A stretch of 64,000 nucleotides of DNA from Nannocystis sp. RBIL2 (GTDB taxonomy: Bacteria > Myxococcota_A > Polyangia > Nannocystales > Nannocystaceae). This document shows, in pieces, positions 24,951 through 32,812 of this stretch; the stretch's first letter is position 1; each line of letters starts with the position of its first letter. Below the pieces are notes generated by a model that was given only the letters and a program-made list of their open reading frames with translations, was not told the DNA's origin and did not search any database. Made by a program: the position numbers and the translations under genes. The stretch is from assembly GCF_026626745.1 (NCBI RefSeq), contig NZ_JAPNJW010000002.1, forward strand, positions 1-64,000, read 5' to 3'.

Positions 24951-25817
24951 ATGAACCGGACAACCCTGCTCCTCCTCGGCGGCCTCCTGGCCTGCTCCGG
25001 CTGTTCTCTCCTCCAGAGCCTCGTGAAGAAGAACCACGACGGCCAGATCGACGAGGCCGAGAAGGCGGGCGACTACGAGGCGCTGGCCGCGAAGTGCTCC
25101 GAGGGCAAGTCGAAGGCCTGCGACGCGCGCTATCGGGTCGGGCAAAAGCGGCTGGCGAGCAGCTCGTGCGACACGCTGCTGCCGAACCTCGACAAGTACT
25201 ACGGCAACCACCAGGCGACGAAGGAGAGCGACCTGGCGCTGGTGCGCAAGTTCGCCGAGTGCGGCGAGGCGGACGAGCTGTTCGGCAAGGACCACCGGAT
25301 CCGCTGGCTCGAAGACTCGATCGCCACGCTCGACAAGGAGGGCGTCGACCTGTTCGGCTCGTTCGTGACGTTCCTCGGCGCCAGCGACAAGGTCTACGCC
25401 GGCGAGAGCGGGGTGGAGCAGGCGGGCCGCATGGCCCACTGGCTGGTGGCGATCGGCGACGCGTCGCGCTGCCCGACGCTCGACGAGAAGCTGCCGAAGG
25501 TGGCGCCCGAGGCCCGCGGCGAGTTCGTGTGGTTCTACTACGAGGCCGGCTGCGGGGCGCAGGCGGTGCCCCACGCGCGCCAGGCCCTGCTCGCAGAGGA
25601 GTACGGGCACCGGATCCAGGCCTGCGACGTGCTCGGCAAGTACGGCGATCCGAGCGCGCTCGAGGCCCTGAACACGCTGGCGGAGACCGATCCGTACAAG
25701 GCGGAGCGCGAGGTCCGGACGTCGTCGGGGATGGTCGCGATCGAGGTCTATTATCCGGTGCGCGAGCGCTGTCAGGCGGCCACGGGTCAGCTGCGCCTGC
25801 GCAAGGCGGCGGGCTGA
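24951..25817 (+). CDS. Lipoprotein of unknown function, helical repeats
   Basis: 288 residues. The signal peptide MNRTTLLLLGGLLACSGC ends in a lipobox (Cys 18). The mature part is mostly helical and charged, with paired Cys (CSEGKSKACDARY; ASRCPTL; CGAQAVPHARQALLAEEYGHRIQAC) and a HEAT-like segment near CDVLGKYGDPSALEALNTLAE. No catalytic motif is recognised. GAGGG lies a few bases before the ATG. It is in the same direction as the PLD-like gene and the DUF6151-like gene, but spacing and promoter-like hexamers suggest separate units. Confidence 0.75.
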   Translation: MNRTTLLLLGGLLACSGCSLLQSLVKKNHDGQIDEAEKAGDYEALAAKCSEGKSKACDARYRVGQKRLASSSCDTLLPNLDKYYGNHQATKESDLALVRKFAECGEADELFGKDHRIRWLEDSIATLDKEGVDLFGSFVTFLGASDKVYAGESGVEQAGRMAHWLVAIGDASRCPTLDEKLPKVAPEARGEFVWFYYEAGCGAQAVPHARQALLAEEYGHRIQACDVLGKYGDPSALEALNTLAETDPYKAEREVRTSSGMVAIEVYYPVRERCQAATGQLRLRKAAG

Positions 25818-25833
25818 GCCTTGGCGCGCGTGC

Positions 25834-25839
25834 TAGAGT
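25834..25839 (+). promoter_or_regulatory. -10 hexamer TAGAGT, near-leaderless start
   Basis: TAGAGT ends seven bases before the ATG at 25847; there is no Shine-Dalgarno. Confidence 0.5.
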
Positions 25840-25846
25840 CGCGCGC

Positions 25847-26455
25847 ATGAGCGAGACGCTCGAACTCAAGTGTCGCTGCGGCGCGGTGCGTGGGCTGCTT
25901 TCCGAGGCGTCCCCACGATTGGGCATCCACGCGGTCTGCTACTGCCGCGACTGTCAGGCGTTCGCGCGCTGGCTCGGCGGCGAGGGGCTGCTCGACGCGG
26001 CGGGAGGCACGGAGATCTTCCAGACCACGCCGGCGCAGATCACCCTCCAAGCCGGCCAGGAGCACCTCCGCTGCCTGCGGCTGGCGGAGAACGGGCTGCA
26101 CCGCTGGTACGTCGACTGCTGCCGCACGCCGGTGGCCAACACGACGGGGAGCTCGCGGATGCCGTTCGCCGGGCTGCTGGTGCCGTTCATCGCCGTGGAC
26201 GCGCCGACCCGCGAGCGGGTGCTCGGGCCGGTGGTGGCCCGCCTGTTCGGCCGCGACGCGATCGGGCCGACGCCGCCGGGCACCCCGGAGAAGATGGCAG
26301 TGACGGCCATCCCGCGGGTGCTGTGGCTGATGGGCCGCGGCCTCGTGCACCGGCGCGCCCAGCCGTCGCCGTTCTTCGCCCCGTGGGCCAAGCTGCCGCG
26401 GGTGACGCCGCACGTGCTCGCGCCGGAGGAGCGCGCGACGCTCGGGCCGGTGTGA
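25847..26455 (+). CDS. DUF6151/GFA-like zinc protein
   Basis: 202 residues. The N-terminus ELKCRCGAVRG and VCYCRDCQAFARWL give two CxC/CxxC groups, as in glutathione-dependent formaldehyde-activating (GFA)-like zinc folds. A third pair appears in YVDCCRTPVANT. The C-terminal part (PRVTPHVLAPEER) matches the DUF6151 type rather than true GFA enzymes. It is probably a small zinc-bound cytosolic protein of unknown substrate. The start at 25847 follows a TAGAGT hexamer. The stop is seven bases before a repeat array that fills the convergent gap to the sigma-like gene. Confidence 0.82.
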   Translation: MSETLELKCRCGAVRGLLSEASPRLGIHAVCYCRDCQAFARWLGGEGLLDAAGGTEIFQTTPAQITLQAGQEHLRCLRLAENGLHRWYVDCCRTPVANTTGSSRMPFAGLLVPFIAVDAPTRERVLGPVVARLFGRDAIGPTPPGTPEKMAVTAIPRVLWLMGRGLVHRRAQPSPFFAPWAKLPRVTPHVLAPEERATLGPV

Positions 26456-26459
26456 GCGG

Positions 26460-26550
26460 AGCTGTCCCGGCGGACAGGTCCGGAGGTGCATGCGCGTGCG
26501 GACATGCTCGAAAGGACATGCTCGCTCGGGCATGTCCGTGCGGACATGTC
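26460..26550. repeat. Seven-unit 14-bp repeat array filling a convergent gap
   Basis: Units start at 26460, 26474, 26488, 26502, 26516, 26530 and 26544 (AGCTG, ACAGG, GCATG, ACATG, ACATG, GCATG, ACATG) with exact 14-bp spacing. The array fills the whole gap between two convergent stop codons; the last unit overlaps the TGA of the leftward gene (TGACATGTC on the minus strand). Confidence 0.9.
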
Positions 26551-27346
26551 AGCTGGAGCTGGTGGCGAGGACGCGGCTGAGGGACAGCTCGAGGTGGGTG
26601 TCGAACCAGGTCTCGAGCTGCTCGCGCCGGGCCGGGGACAGGTTGGGCGCGAGGGTCCGCAGCTCGGTCGAGAGGTGCTGCAGGAGGTGGAGGCGCGCCG
26701 ACTCGAGCCAGCGGACGGCGGTGGCCCGGTGGACGCCGTACATCGCCGCGATCGCGGCCCCGCTGACGCTGCGGACGTAGTGGAGGCGGAGCAGGCAGCG
26801 CTCGCGGCCGCTGAGGCGGGCGGCCGCGCGCTCGAAGGCCTGCTTGCTCAGGGCCTGGCGCTCGTCGTCGGCGAGGGCGAGCTCCGGGTCGCGCGGCTCG
26901 ATGGCTTCGATCGTGAGCGCGGCCTGGGTCGCGGCGGAGCGCAGGCGCACCGCCTCGCGCACGAGCACGACGCGGACGAGCCCGCCGAGGCGGCCCTGGC
27001 CGGCGTAGTGCAGGACCACCGGGACGCCGTCGCGCTGCTGCACGAACAGCCGGATCCGCACGCGCTGGCGCACCTCGAGCAGCTCGTCCGGGCCGAGCCG
27101 GTAGGTCGCCAGCGCCGGCTCGGCCGAGGCGAGGTAGCGGCGCTCGAACAGCCGCATGGCCGCGGCGCTGTCCCCGAGGCAGGCCAGGGCGAGGTAGACC
27201 TCGGCCGGATCGACGACCGCGAGGGCGCTGGTCTGCGCGTGGCGCTCGATGGCCTGCTCGAGCCGCGGCGTCAGCTCGATGCCGGGCCAGTCGCGCCGGC
27301 CGGCGGCCACGATCGCGTGGACCCGCGCGTCAGCGCTCGACTGCAT
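26549..27346 (-). CDS. Sigma-70-like transcription factor paired with a Ser/Thr kinase
   Basis: 265 residues. The C-terminal half holds a region-4-like helix-turn-helix (ARLSGRERCLLRLHYVRSVSGAAIAAMYGVHRATAVRWLESAR). The N-terminal half keeps a weak region-2-like segment (LALACLGDSAAAMRLFERRYLA, LEVRQRVRIRLF). Such sigma-like proteins often accompany large Ser/Thr kinases in myxobacteria. Its ATG overlaps the end of the kinase gene by 17 bases, so expression is probably coupled and the kinase may control it (inference). Confidence 0.8.
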   Translation of the reverse strand: MQSSADARVHAIVAAGRRDWPGIELTPRLEQAIERHAQTSALAVVDPAEVYLALACLGDSAAAMRLFERRYLASAEPALATYRLGPDELLEVRQRVRIRLFVQQRDGVPVVLHYAGQGRLGGLVRVVLVREAVRLRSAATQAALTIEAIEPRDPELALADDERQALSKQAFERAAARLSGRERCLLRLHYVRSVSGAAIAAMYGVHRATAVRWLESARLHLLQHLSTELRTLAPNLSPARREQLETWFDTHLELSLSRVLATSSS

Positions 27347-29894
27347 GGACCTCCTCGATCTGCCCGCACTGCTCGCGGATGTCGTGGGTGCGGGGATGAT
27401 CGGCGCCGAGCTCGGCGGCCATGCCGGCGATCGCGGCCTCGCAGGCGCGGCGCGAGTCCTCGGCGCGCCCGAGGCGGCGCAGGGCGAAGGCCTCGCTGAG
27501 CGAGATGATGGCGTCGAACATGCCGCCGGGGCCGGTCTCGCGGGCGCGGCGGTAGGAGGCGAGGGCGGGCTCCAACTCGTCGGCGGCGGTCTGGAGCTCG
27601 CCGAGGTTGGCCCAGCCGTTGGGCAAGGTGATGCCGAGCTCGTCGGCGGCGGCGAGGGCCTCCTCGAGGTGAGGCCGGGCGACGGCAGATTCGCCGCCGA
27701 GCCGCTCGGCCTCGGCGAGGGCGACGAGCAGGTCGATCACGCCGGCGTGGCCCGAGCCGAGGCGGTCGCGCTGCAGCTGCAGGGCCTGCTCGTAGTAAGG
27801 CAGTGCGCCGTGATAGTCGTCGCGGGTGACGAGCAGGTCGCCGTAGGCGGTGTTCAGCAAGGCGTCGAGCTTGGGCTGAGCGGCGGCCGCCTGGGCGCCC
27901 TCGTCGGTGGCCCGCAGGGCGAAGGCCTCGTCGACGTGGCGCTGGGCTTCGTCGAGCTTCAGGTCGAGGCGAGCGAGGTGGGTGCGCACGAGGCTGAGCT
28001 CGATGCGCTCGCGGGCGGTGCGGTGGATCGGCGCGACCGCCTCGGCCCACACGCGGGCCTCGTCGAAGCGGCTGTTCTGGTTGAGGGTCATGATCAGGCC
28101 GCGGGCCGCGAGCGCGGCGGCGGGCTCGTGATCCTCGCGGACGCCGATCGCATAGGCGGCGCCGAACTGCTGCATGGCCTGGTCGTAGGCGTAGGCCTGA
28201 AGGTCGACGAGGGCGAGGCGGCCGAGCACCTCGGCCTGCAGCGGGGCGTAGCCGAGCGCCTCGCTGGCCTGCAGCAGCGCCGCGAGCTCGCCGCGGGCCG
28301 CGGGATCGTCGGCCTCTTGCTTGAGCCGGGCCACCGCGAGCTCGAGGCGGAGGGCCTGCACGCGCGCGCCGAGCTCGGGGTCGTCGGGCTGTGGCAGGTT
28401 GCGCAGGGCCAGCCGCGGCGACACGCACTCGGACACTGCCTCGAGATCGCCGACCACGGCCAGGAGCGCCGGCACTGCGGCGGGCGTGGCGTCGGCGAGG
28501 CGCGCGGTGAGGGCGTCGAGGGCGGCGCGGCGGCTCTGCAGGCAGGTCCACTGGCCGCGCTGCTCGCGAGGGGCGCGCTCGACGGTCCGCGGCAGCTCGG
28601 GGCAGACTGCCTCGTAGGCGCCCGCGAGCGCGTCCGCGTAGGCGTCGAGGCCGGCGAGGGCCCGCTGCTTGGAGCTCCGCAGGTGGCCGCCGGCTTCGCC
28701 GTCGGTGGCGGTGTCGGAGGCGAGGCGGGCGGCCACGTCGGCGCGCCGCTGCGGGCCCCAGGCGTCGGCGAGCGGGGCGTCGCAGCCGGCCGGCGGGCGA
28801 GTGACGAACCACGCGGAGGTCGCGGCGCCGGCGAGCGCTGCGGTGGCGATCGCTGCGGCGATCCGGCGCAGTCGCAGCGCCTGGCAGGCGCGCAGCTCGG
28901 CGAGCAGGACCCGCATCGACGGGTGGCGCGCGGTCGGTTCGTAGGCCAGGCCGCGCGCGAGCACCCGGGCCAGCCGCGCCGGGCCGGGCAGGCGCGACAG
29001 ATCGGGGCCGCGGGCCTGGGCGCGGGTCCACATCTCTGCGGAGGTGCCGGCGAACGGCCGCTGGCCGCTGAGCGCCTCGACCAGGGCGACGCAGAACGCG
29101 AACTGATCGGTCTGGGCGGTGGCCCGGCCGCCGCTGAACTGCTCCGGGGCCATGTAGGCCGGGGTGCCGAGGCGGGCCGCGGTGGCGCTGAGGCTGTGGT
29201 CGAGCAGCGAGCCGCCCGGCCCCGCGGGCGGCTGGTCGGACGCGTCCAGCGGCGCGGCGAGACCGAAGTCGGTGACGACGACGCGGCCGCGCGCGTCGAC
29301 GAGGACGTTGGACGGCTTGAAGTCGCGGTGGACGAGGCCGGCCGCGTGCGCGGCGGCGAGGCCCTCGCCGGCCTGGACGAAAAGATCGACGACCTCGCGC
29401 CAGCCGAGAGGCTGCCGGCCCAGATACACGTCGAGCGGCTCGCCGTCGATCAGCTCCATGGCGATGTAGACGTCGGGCCCGGCCTCGCCGGCGTCGTGGA
29501 CCGCGACGACGTTCGGGTGATCGATGCGCGCGAGGCTCTGGGCCTCGCGCAGCAGCCGGAGGCGGCGCTGCTCGGTCGGCTGCAGGTCGGCGCGCAGGAC
29601 CTTGACCGCGACGGTGCGGTCGAGCACCGGGTCGTGGGCCTCGTAGACGACGCCCATGGCCCCGCTACCGCGCACGCGCTCGATGCTGTAGCGGCCGGCG
29701 GCCCCGCTCGGGCCCTGGGTCTCGGCGGGGGCCGAGAGCGCGGCGAGGACCTCGAAGCAGGCGACGCAGCCGTCGACGTGCCGCTCGAGGTCCGCGCGCG
29801 GGGCCGAGTCGAGGGCCCCGGCCGCGAAGTCGAGCAGCGCGGACTCGTCGGGGCAAGGCGAGGAGGGCGTGACCATCGGGCGGCCCGCGCCCAT
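27330..29894 (-). CDS. Membrane Ser/Thr protein kinase with N-terminal zinc-finger-like motif and TPR sensor
   Basis: 854 residues. The first ~55 contain DESALLDFAAGAL and H-x3-C-x2-C (HVDGCVAC), the anti-sigma-type zinc finger often placed before myxobacterial kinases. The kinase domain (about 68-335) has the Gly loop GSGAMGVV, Lys in VAVKVL, catalytic HRDFKPSN and DFGLA, and a PAYMAPEQ activation end. One membrane helix (about 342-362, IAAAIATAALAGAATSAWFV) leads to a Cys-containing region and about ten TPR-like repeats to the C-terminus (PYYEQALQLQRDRLGSGHAG). It probably senses a signal and phosphorylates a regulator; the overlapping sigma-like gene is the obvious candidate. The start could also be the ATG at 29876. 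Confidence 0.92.
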   Translation of the reverse strand: MGAGRPMVTPSSPCPDESALLDFAAGALDSAPRADLERHVDGCVACFEVLAALSAPAETQGPSGAAGRYSIERVRGSGAMGVVYEAHDPVLDRTVAVKVLRADLQPTEQRRLRLLREAQSLARIDHPNVVAVHDAGEAGPDVYIAMELIDGEPLDVYLGRQPLGWREVVDLFVQAGEGLAAAHAAGLVHRDFKPSNVLVDARGRVVVTDFGLAAPLDASDQPPAGPGGSLLDHSLSATAARLGTPAYMAPEQFSGGRATAQTDQFAFCVALVEALSGQRPFAGTSAEMWTRAQARGPDLSRLPGPARLARVLARGLAYEPTARHPSMRVLLAELRACQALRLRRIAAAIATAALAGAATSAWFVTRPPAGCDAPLADAWGPQRRADVAARLASDTATDGEAGGHLRSSKQRALAGLDAYADALAGAYEAVCPELPRTVERAPREQRGQWTCLQSRRAALDALTARLADATPAAVPALLAVVGDLEAVSECVSPRLALRNLPQPDDPELGARVQALRLELAVARLKQEADDPAARGELAALLQASEALGYAPLQAEVLGRLALVDLQAYAYDQAMQQFGAAYAIGVREDHEPAAALAARGLIMTLNQNSRFDEARVWAEAVAPIHRTARERIELSLVRTHLARLDLKLDEAQRHVDEAFALRATDEGAQAAAAQPKLDALLNTAYGDLLVTRDDYHGALPYYEQALQLQRDRLGSGHAGVIDLLVALAEAERLGGESAVARPHLEEALAAADELGITLPNGWANLGELQTAADELEPALASYRRARETGPGGMFDAIISLSEAFALRRLGRAEDSRRACEAAIAGMAAELGADHPRTHDIREQCGQIEEVHAVER

Positions 29895-30031
29895 CTTGCA
29901 TCACCGGACGCGGCCGTTCATCGGGCGGCGACCGGAGTCTGCGCACGCGGGGTGCGAAGGGGGGGCGCCAGCTGGCAAGGGACCGTGCGTCCCAACGGCG
30001 TGGGCGGTCCGCACCGAGGGCGGCGAGCCTC

Positions 30032-30118
30032 ACATGTCCTGGAGAACATGACCTCGAGGACATGCGCTGGCGGACATGCCCGTGCCGACATGCCCCGGTG
30101 GACATGTCCTTGCGGACC
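30032..30118. repeat. Six-to-seven-unit 14-bp repeat array
   Basis: ACATG occurs at 30032, 30046, 30060, 30074, 30088 and 30102, and ACC at 30116: six perfect 14-bp steps. This is the cleanest array in the window. It starts about 140 bp upstream of the kinase start and ends at the TAG (30118-30120) of the leftward C45-like gene. Confidence 0.92.
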
Positions 30119-31818
30119 TACTCGCGGAGCTCCTCGAGCAGGCCGCGGACGCGCTCCTGGTCGCGCAGGCGGCCGGGGACCAGCTCGAGGTAGCGCTCGT
30201 AGTGGCGGCGGGCGGCGGCGAGGTCGCCGAGCTCGCGCTCGATGTCGCCGAGCAAGCGGTGCAGCTCGCCGACGTCGGGGGCGAGGGCCAGGGCGACGCT
30301 GGCGGAGGCCAGGGCCTGCTCGGGGAGGCCGCGGGCGAGCAGGCCGCGGGCGTGGCCGAGGGCCTCGAGGGCCTCCTTGTAGTCGCTGTACTCCTCGCTG
30401 TGCAGCAGGCGATCGGCGGGGAAGTCGTCGAGCGGGGCGGGGCGCTCCTGGCGGCGGCCGAGAGCGTGGCGCAGGTCGATCGCGCGGAAGCGGCCGAGCG
30501 CCGAGGGGCCCTCGCCGACCCACATCACCATCGCGGTGGCGTCGACGACGACCGCGTGGGTCAGGTGGAGGTTGTCGACCGCGTTGCGGTTGCCGAGCCC
30601 GAGCTCGCTGCCGCCGAGGCCCTTGCGGTCGCGCAGGATCGCCACGGCCCGCGCCGGGTCGACCGGCGCCTCGGCGAGCAGCTCGCCGAGGCGGTCGTAG
30701 CGGTAGCCGCTCGAGGTGAAGCGGCGGATCCGGTCGTTCTGGGCGTCGCGCTCGAACGACTCGCGCAGCATGTGATTGGTGGCCCACACCAGCGCCTGGT
30801 CGTCGCCGCGGGGCTTGCGGTCGTCGCGGTCGCGCGCGAGCTCGACGACCGCGGCGCGGCGCTGGCGGCCGTCGCCGACCAGCACTGCGCCCGAGGTGCG
30901 CGCCGGCGCGGCTTGCAGGATCTCGAGCGCCTGCTCGAGGGTGTCGGCGTCCTCGAGGATCTGGCGCAGGATCAGCGGCAGCGGCACGCCCTCCTCGAGC
31001 GCGTCGTCGGTGCGCGTGGGGTCGAGGGCGACGAAGATCCCGCGGGCGTTGATGCCGGTGACGACGCCCATGAGGCCGGCCCAGCCGACCGAGGCGAACG
31101 GGTACTTGCCGTCGGGGTGGACGATGGTGACCAGGCGGTCGGGCTCGACGTCGAGGCCGAGGTCGGCGAAGAAGCTGCGGCCGATGACGAGGTTGCCGCG
31201 CTCTCCGCCGCCCTTGGGCCGGGCGGCGGCGGCGAACATGTTGCCCTCGAGCAGGACGTCGTCGAGGCGGCGGGTCAGCTCGACGAAGCTCTGGTCGAGG
31301 AACAGGCGGTGGTAGCTCGACAGCCGCTCGCCGCCGGCCTCGGGCATGGCGGCGGCCAGGGCGGCCAGCTCGCGGCGGACGCCCGGGGCGAGGCTGTGGT
31401 CGGACTCGCGGAAGTCCCAGCGCATGACCATGTCGGCGGTCCAGCGCTCGAGGCCCTCGGGGTAGCGGTTGCGCAGCAGGCGCGCGACGTCGCGGTCGAG
31501 CTCCCCCCACAGGCGGGCGGCGAGGCGGCCGTGGGCGTCGCCGATCTCCTCCGGCGGACCCTCGAGGTGGAGGAACCACAGCCGGTTCTCGCGGGTGAGC
31601 GAGGACCGGCCGTAGGCGACGCGCCGGCCGGCGCGGTCGACGGTGAGCTCGGCGGCGGGGACGCGGACCTCCTCCGGGGACAGGTCGGTGTACGAGAGAT
31701 AGCCGGAGTAGAGCGCGAAGGTGAGGATCGTGAGGGTGACGACGAGGGCGACCACGGCCCGCAGCAGCGCGAGCACGCTGCGGCCCTCGGGCGGCCCTCC
31801 GGATGCGAGTCTCACCAT
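30118..31818 (-). CDS. C45-like Ntn-fold protein lacking cysteine, with TPR tail
   Basis: 566 residues. One N-terminal membrane helix (about 17-40) anchors an extracytoplasmic domain resembling C45 acyltransferase/hydrolases (acyl-CoA:6-APA acyltransferase family): EGNMFAAAARPKGGGERGNL, VIGRSFFADLGLD, VGWAGLMGVVTGINARGIFV and ATNHMLRES correspond to the nucleophile region, the GRNxD region, the GxxGMNxxGL region and the 'TNH' motif. In active family members the nucleophile is a Cys just before the 'FAA' segment. Here that position reads Asn, and I see no Cys anywhere in the translation. The C-terminus has two or three TPR-like repeats. It is either inactive, uses another nucleophile, or is a distant homologue. 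TAGGCT lies 12 bases before the ATG. Confidence 0.75.
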   Translation of the reverse strand: MVRLASGGPPEGRSVLALLRAVVALVVTLTILTFALYSGYLSYTDLSPEEVRVPAAELTVDRAGRRVAYGRSSLTRENRLWFLHLEGPPEEIGDAHGRLAARLWGELDRDVARLLRNRYPEGLERWTADMVMRWDFRESDHSLAPGVRRELAALAAAMPEAGGERLSSYHRLFLDQSFVELTRRLDDVLLEGNMFAAAARPKGGGERGNLVIGRSFFADLGLDVEPDRLVTIVHPDGKYPFASVGWAGLMGVVTGINARGIFVALDPTRTDDALEEGVPLPLILRQILEDADTLEQALEILQAAPARTSGAVLVGDGRQRRAAVVELARDRDDRKPRGDDQALVWATNHMLRESFERDAQNDRIRRFTSSGYRYDRLGELLAEAPVDPARAVAILRDRKGLGGSELGLGNRNAVDNLHLTHAVVVDATAMVMWVGEGPSALGRFRAIDLRHALGRRQERPAPLDDFPADRLLHSEEYSDYKEALEALGHARGLLARGLPEQALASASVALALAPDVGELHRLLGDIERELGDLAAARRHYERYLELVPGRLRDQERVRGLLEELRE

Positions 31819-31861
31819 GGCGCGGGCGCGAGCCTACCAGGCCCGGACCGCGGTGGCGGCT

Positions 31862-31867
31862 TATACT
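31862..31867 (+). promoter_or_regulatory. -10 hexamer TATACT, near-leaderless start
   Basis: TATACT ends nine bases before the ATG at 31877; there is no Shine-Dalgarno. Confidence 0.55.
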
Positions 31868-31876
31868 CGCGCCGCC

Positions 31877-32563
31877 ATGACGAGAAGGTGCGCGAGCTTG
31901 CTCGGACTGTGGATCTTGTGCTCAGGCGGCTGCGAGCCGGAGAAGCCGCCGGCGCCGACGAGGCCGCAGGCGGCCCCGGCGACGGCCGAGGCCGGCGAGG
32001 CGGGCGCGGCGGTGCTGCCGGCCGACGCGAAAGACGCGATTTTGACGTTCGCGGGCGATCGCGGGCAGTTCAAGGACACCGGCAAGCCGGCCGACGTGCC
32101 CGAGGAGGCGCGCGGGCTGGTGCGGGTGACGCTGCTGCAGGGCCCGCAGCCGCCCGACGGGACGGTGTGGGCGGCGAACCTGAAGACGCCCGAGGCCGAC
32201 GGGTCGTGGAAGCTGTCGACCGTGCCGCGCGCGCAGTTCGAGGAGCTGGCGCTGGGGCTCGGTCGCAGCAGCGCGGTCGAGCTGCCGCCGGGGCTCGAGG
32301 CGCCGGTGGTGGCCCCGCGCGAGGCGGACGTCATCGTCTACAAGACCGAGTGGTGCGGGGTCTGCAAGCAGGTGCAGTCGTACCTCGACAAGAAGGGCGT
32401 CAAGTACGTGGCCAAGGACATCGAGAAGGACTCGACCGCGGCCGGCGAGCTGCGGGCCAAGGCCAAGGAGAAGGGCGTGCAGACCGGGAGCGTGCCGGTC
32501 ATCGACGTGCGCGGCGAACTGATGGTCGGGTTCAACCGCGCACGGCTCGAGCAGCTGCTCTGA
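31877..32563 (+). CDS. Glutaredoxin/thioredoxin-like lipoprotein
   Basis: 228 residues. The signal peptide MTRRCASLLGLWILCSGGC has a lipobox Cys at 19, followed by an Ala/Pro linker. The C-terminal ~80 residues are a glutaredoxin fold: VIVYKTEWCGVCKQVQSYL with a CGVC active site, KYVAKDIEKDS, and a TGSVPVIDVRGELMVGF cis-Pro segment. It probably performs thiol-disulfide chemistry in the periplasm. The middle region (about 45-140, GQFKDTGKPADVPEEARGLV) is unassigned. The frame is open 52 codons upstream, but the signal peptide and the TATACT hexamer support 31877. Confidence 0.87.
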   Translation: MTRRCASLLGLWILCSGGCEPEKPPAPTRPQAAPATAEAGEAGAAVLPADAKDAILTFAGDRGQFKDTGKPADVPEEARGLVRVTLLQGPQPPDGTVWAANLKTPEADGSWKLSTVPRAQFEELALGLGRSSAVELPPGLEAPVVAPREADVIVYKTEWCGVCKQVQSYLDKKGVKYVAKDIEKDSTAAGELRAKAKEKGVQTGSVPVIDVRGELMVGFNRARLEQLL

Positions 32564-32800
32564 GCGGCCAGCCTGTAACGCCGAGCGGCAAGTTCGGCGA
32601 AGTCTGAATCGCTCGTCGCACGATTGGCGGGCTCGCTCGTCGCACCGGCGTGCGAGTGGACCCTCTCGCGGCCTCGTCGGCCGGCCTGTGTGGGCGGCGC
32701 AGCGGCGGGCGTCCGTGCCGGGGCGCAGGGCCGCCCGGCCGGTGCAGTAGCTGGGCGCACAGGCGCGGGGCGGGCGGTTGCGTCTGGGCGAGGCCGGGGC

Positions 32801-32806
32801 TAGCGT
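32801..32806 (+). promoter_or_regulatory. -10 hexamer TAGCGT, near-leaderless start
   Basis: TAGCGT ends six bases before the ATG at 32813; there is no Shine-Dalgarno. Confidence 0.45.
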
Positions 32807-32812
32807 CGTCTC

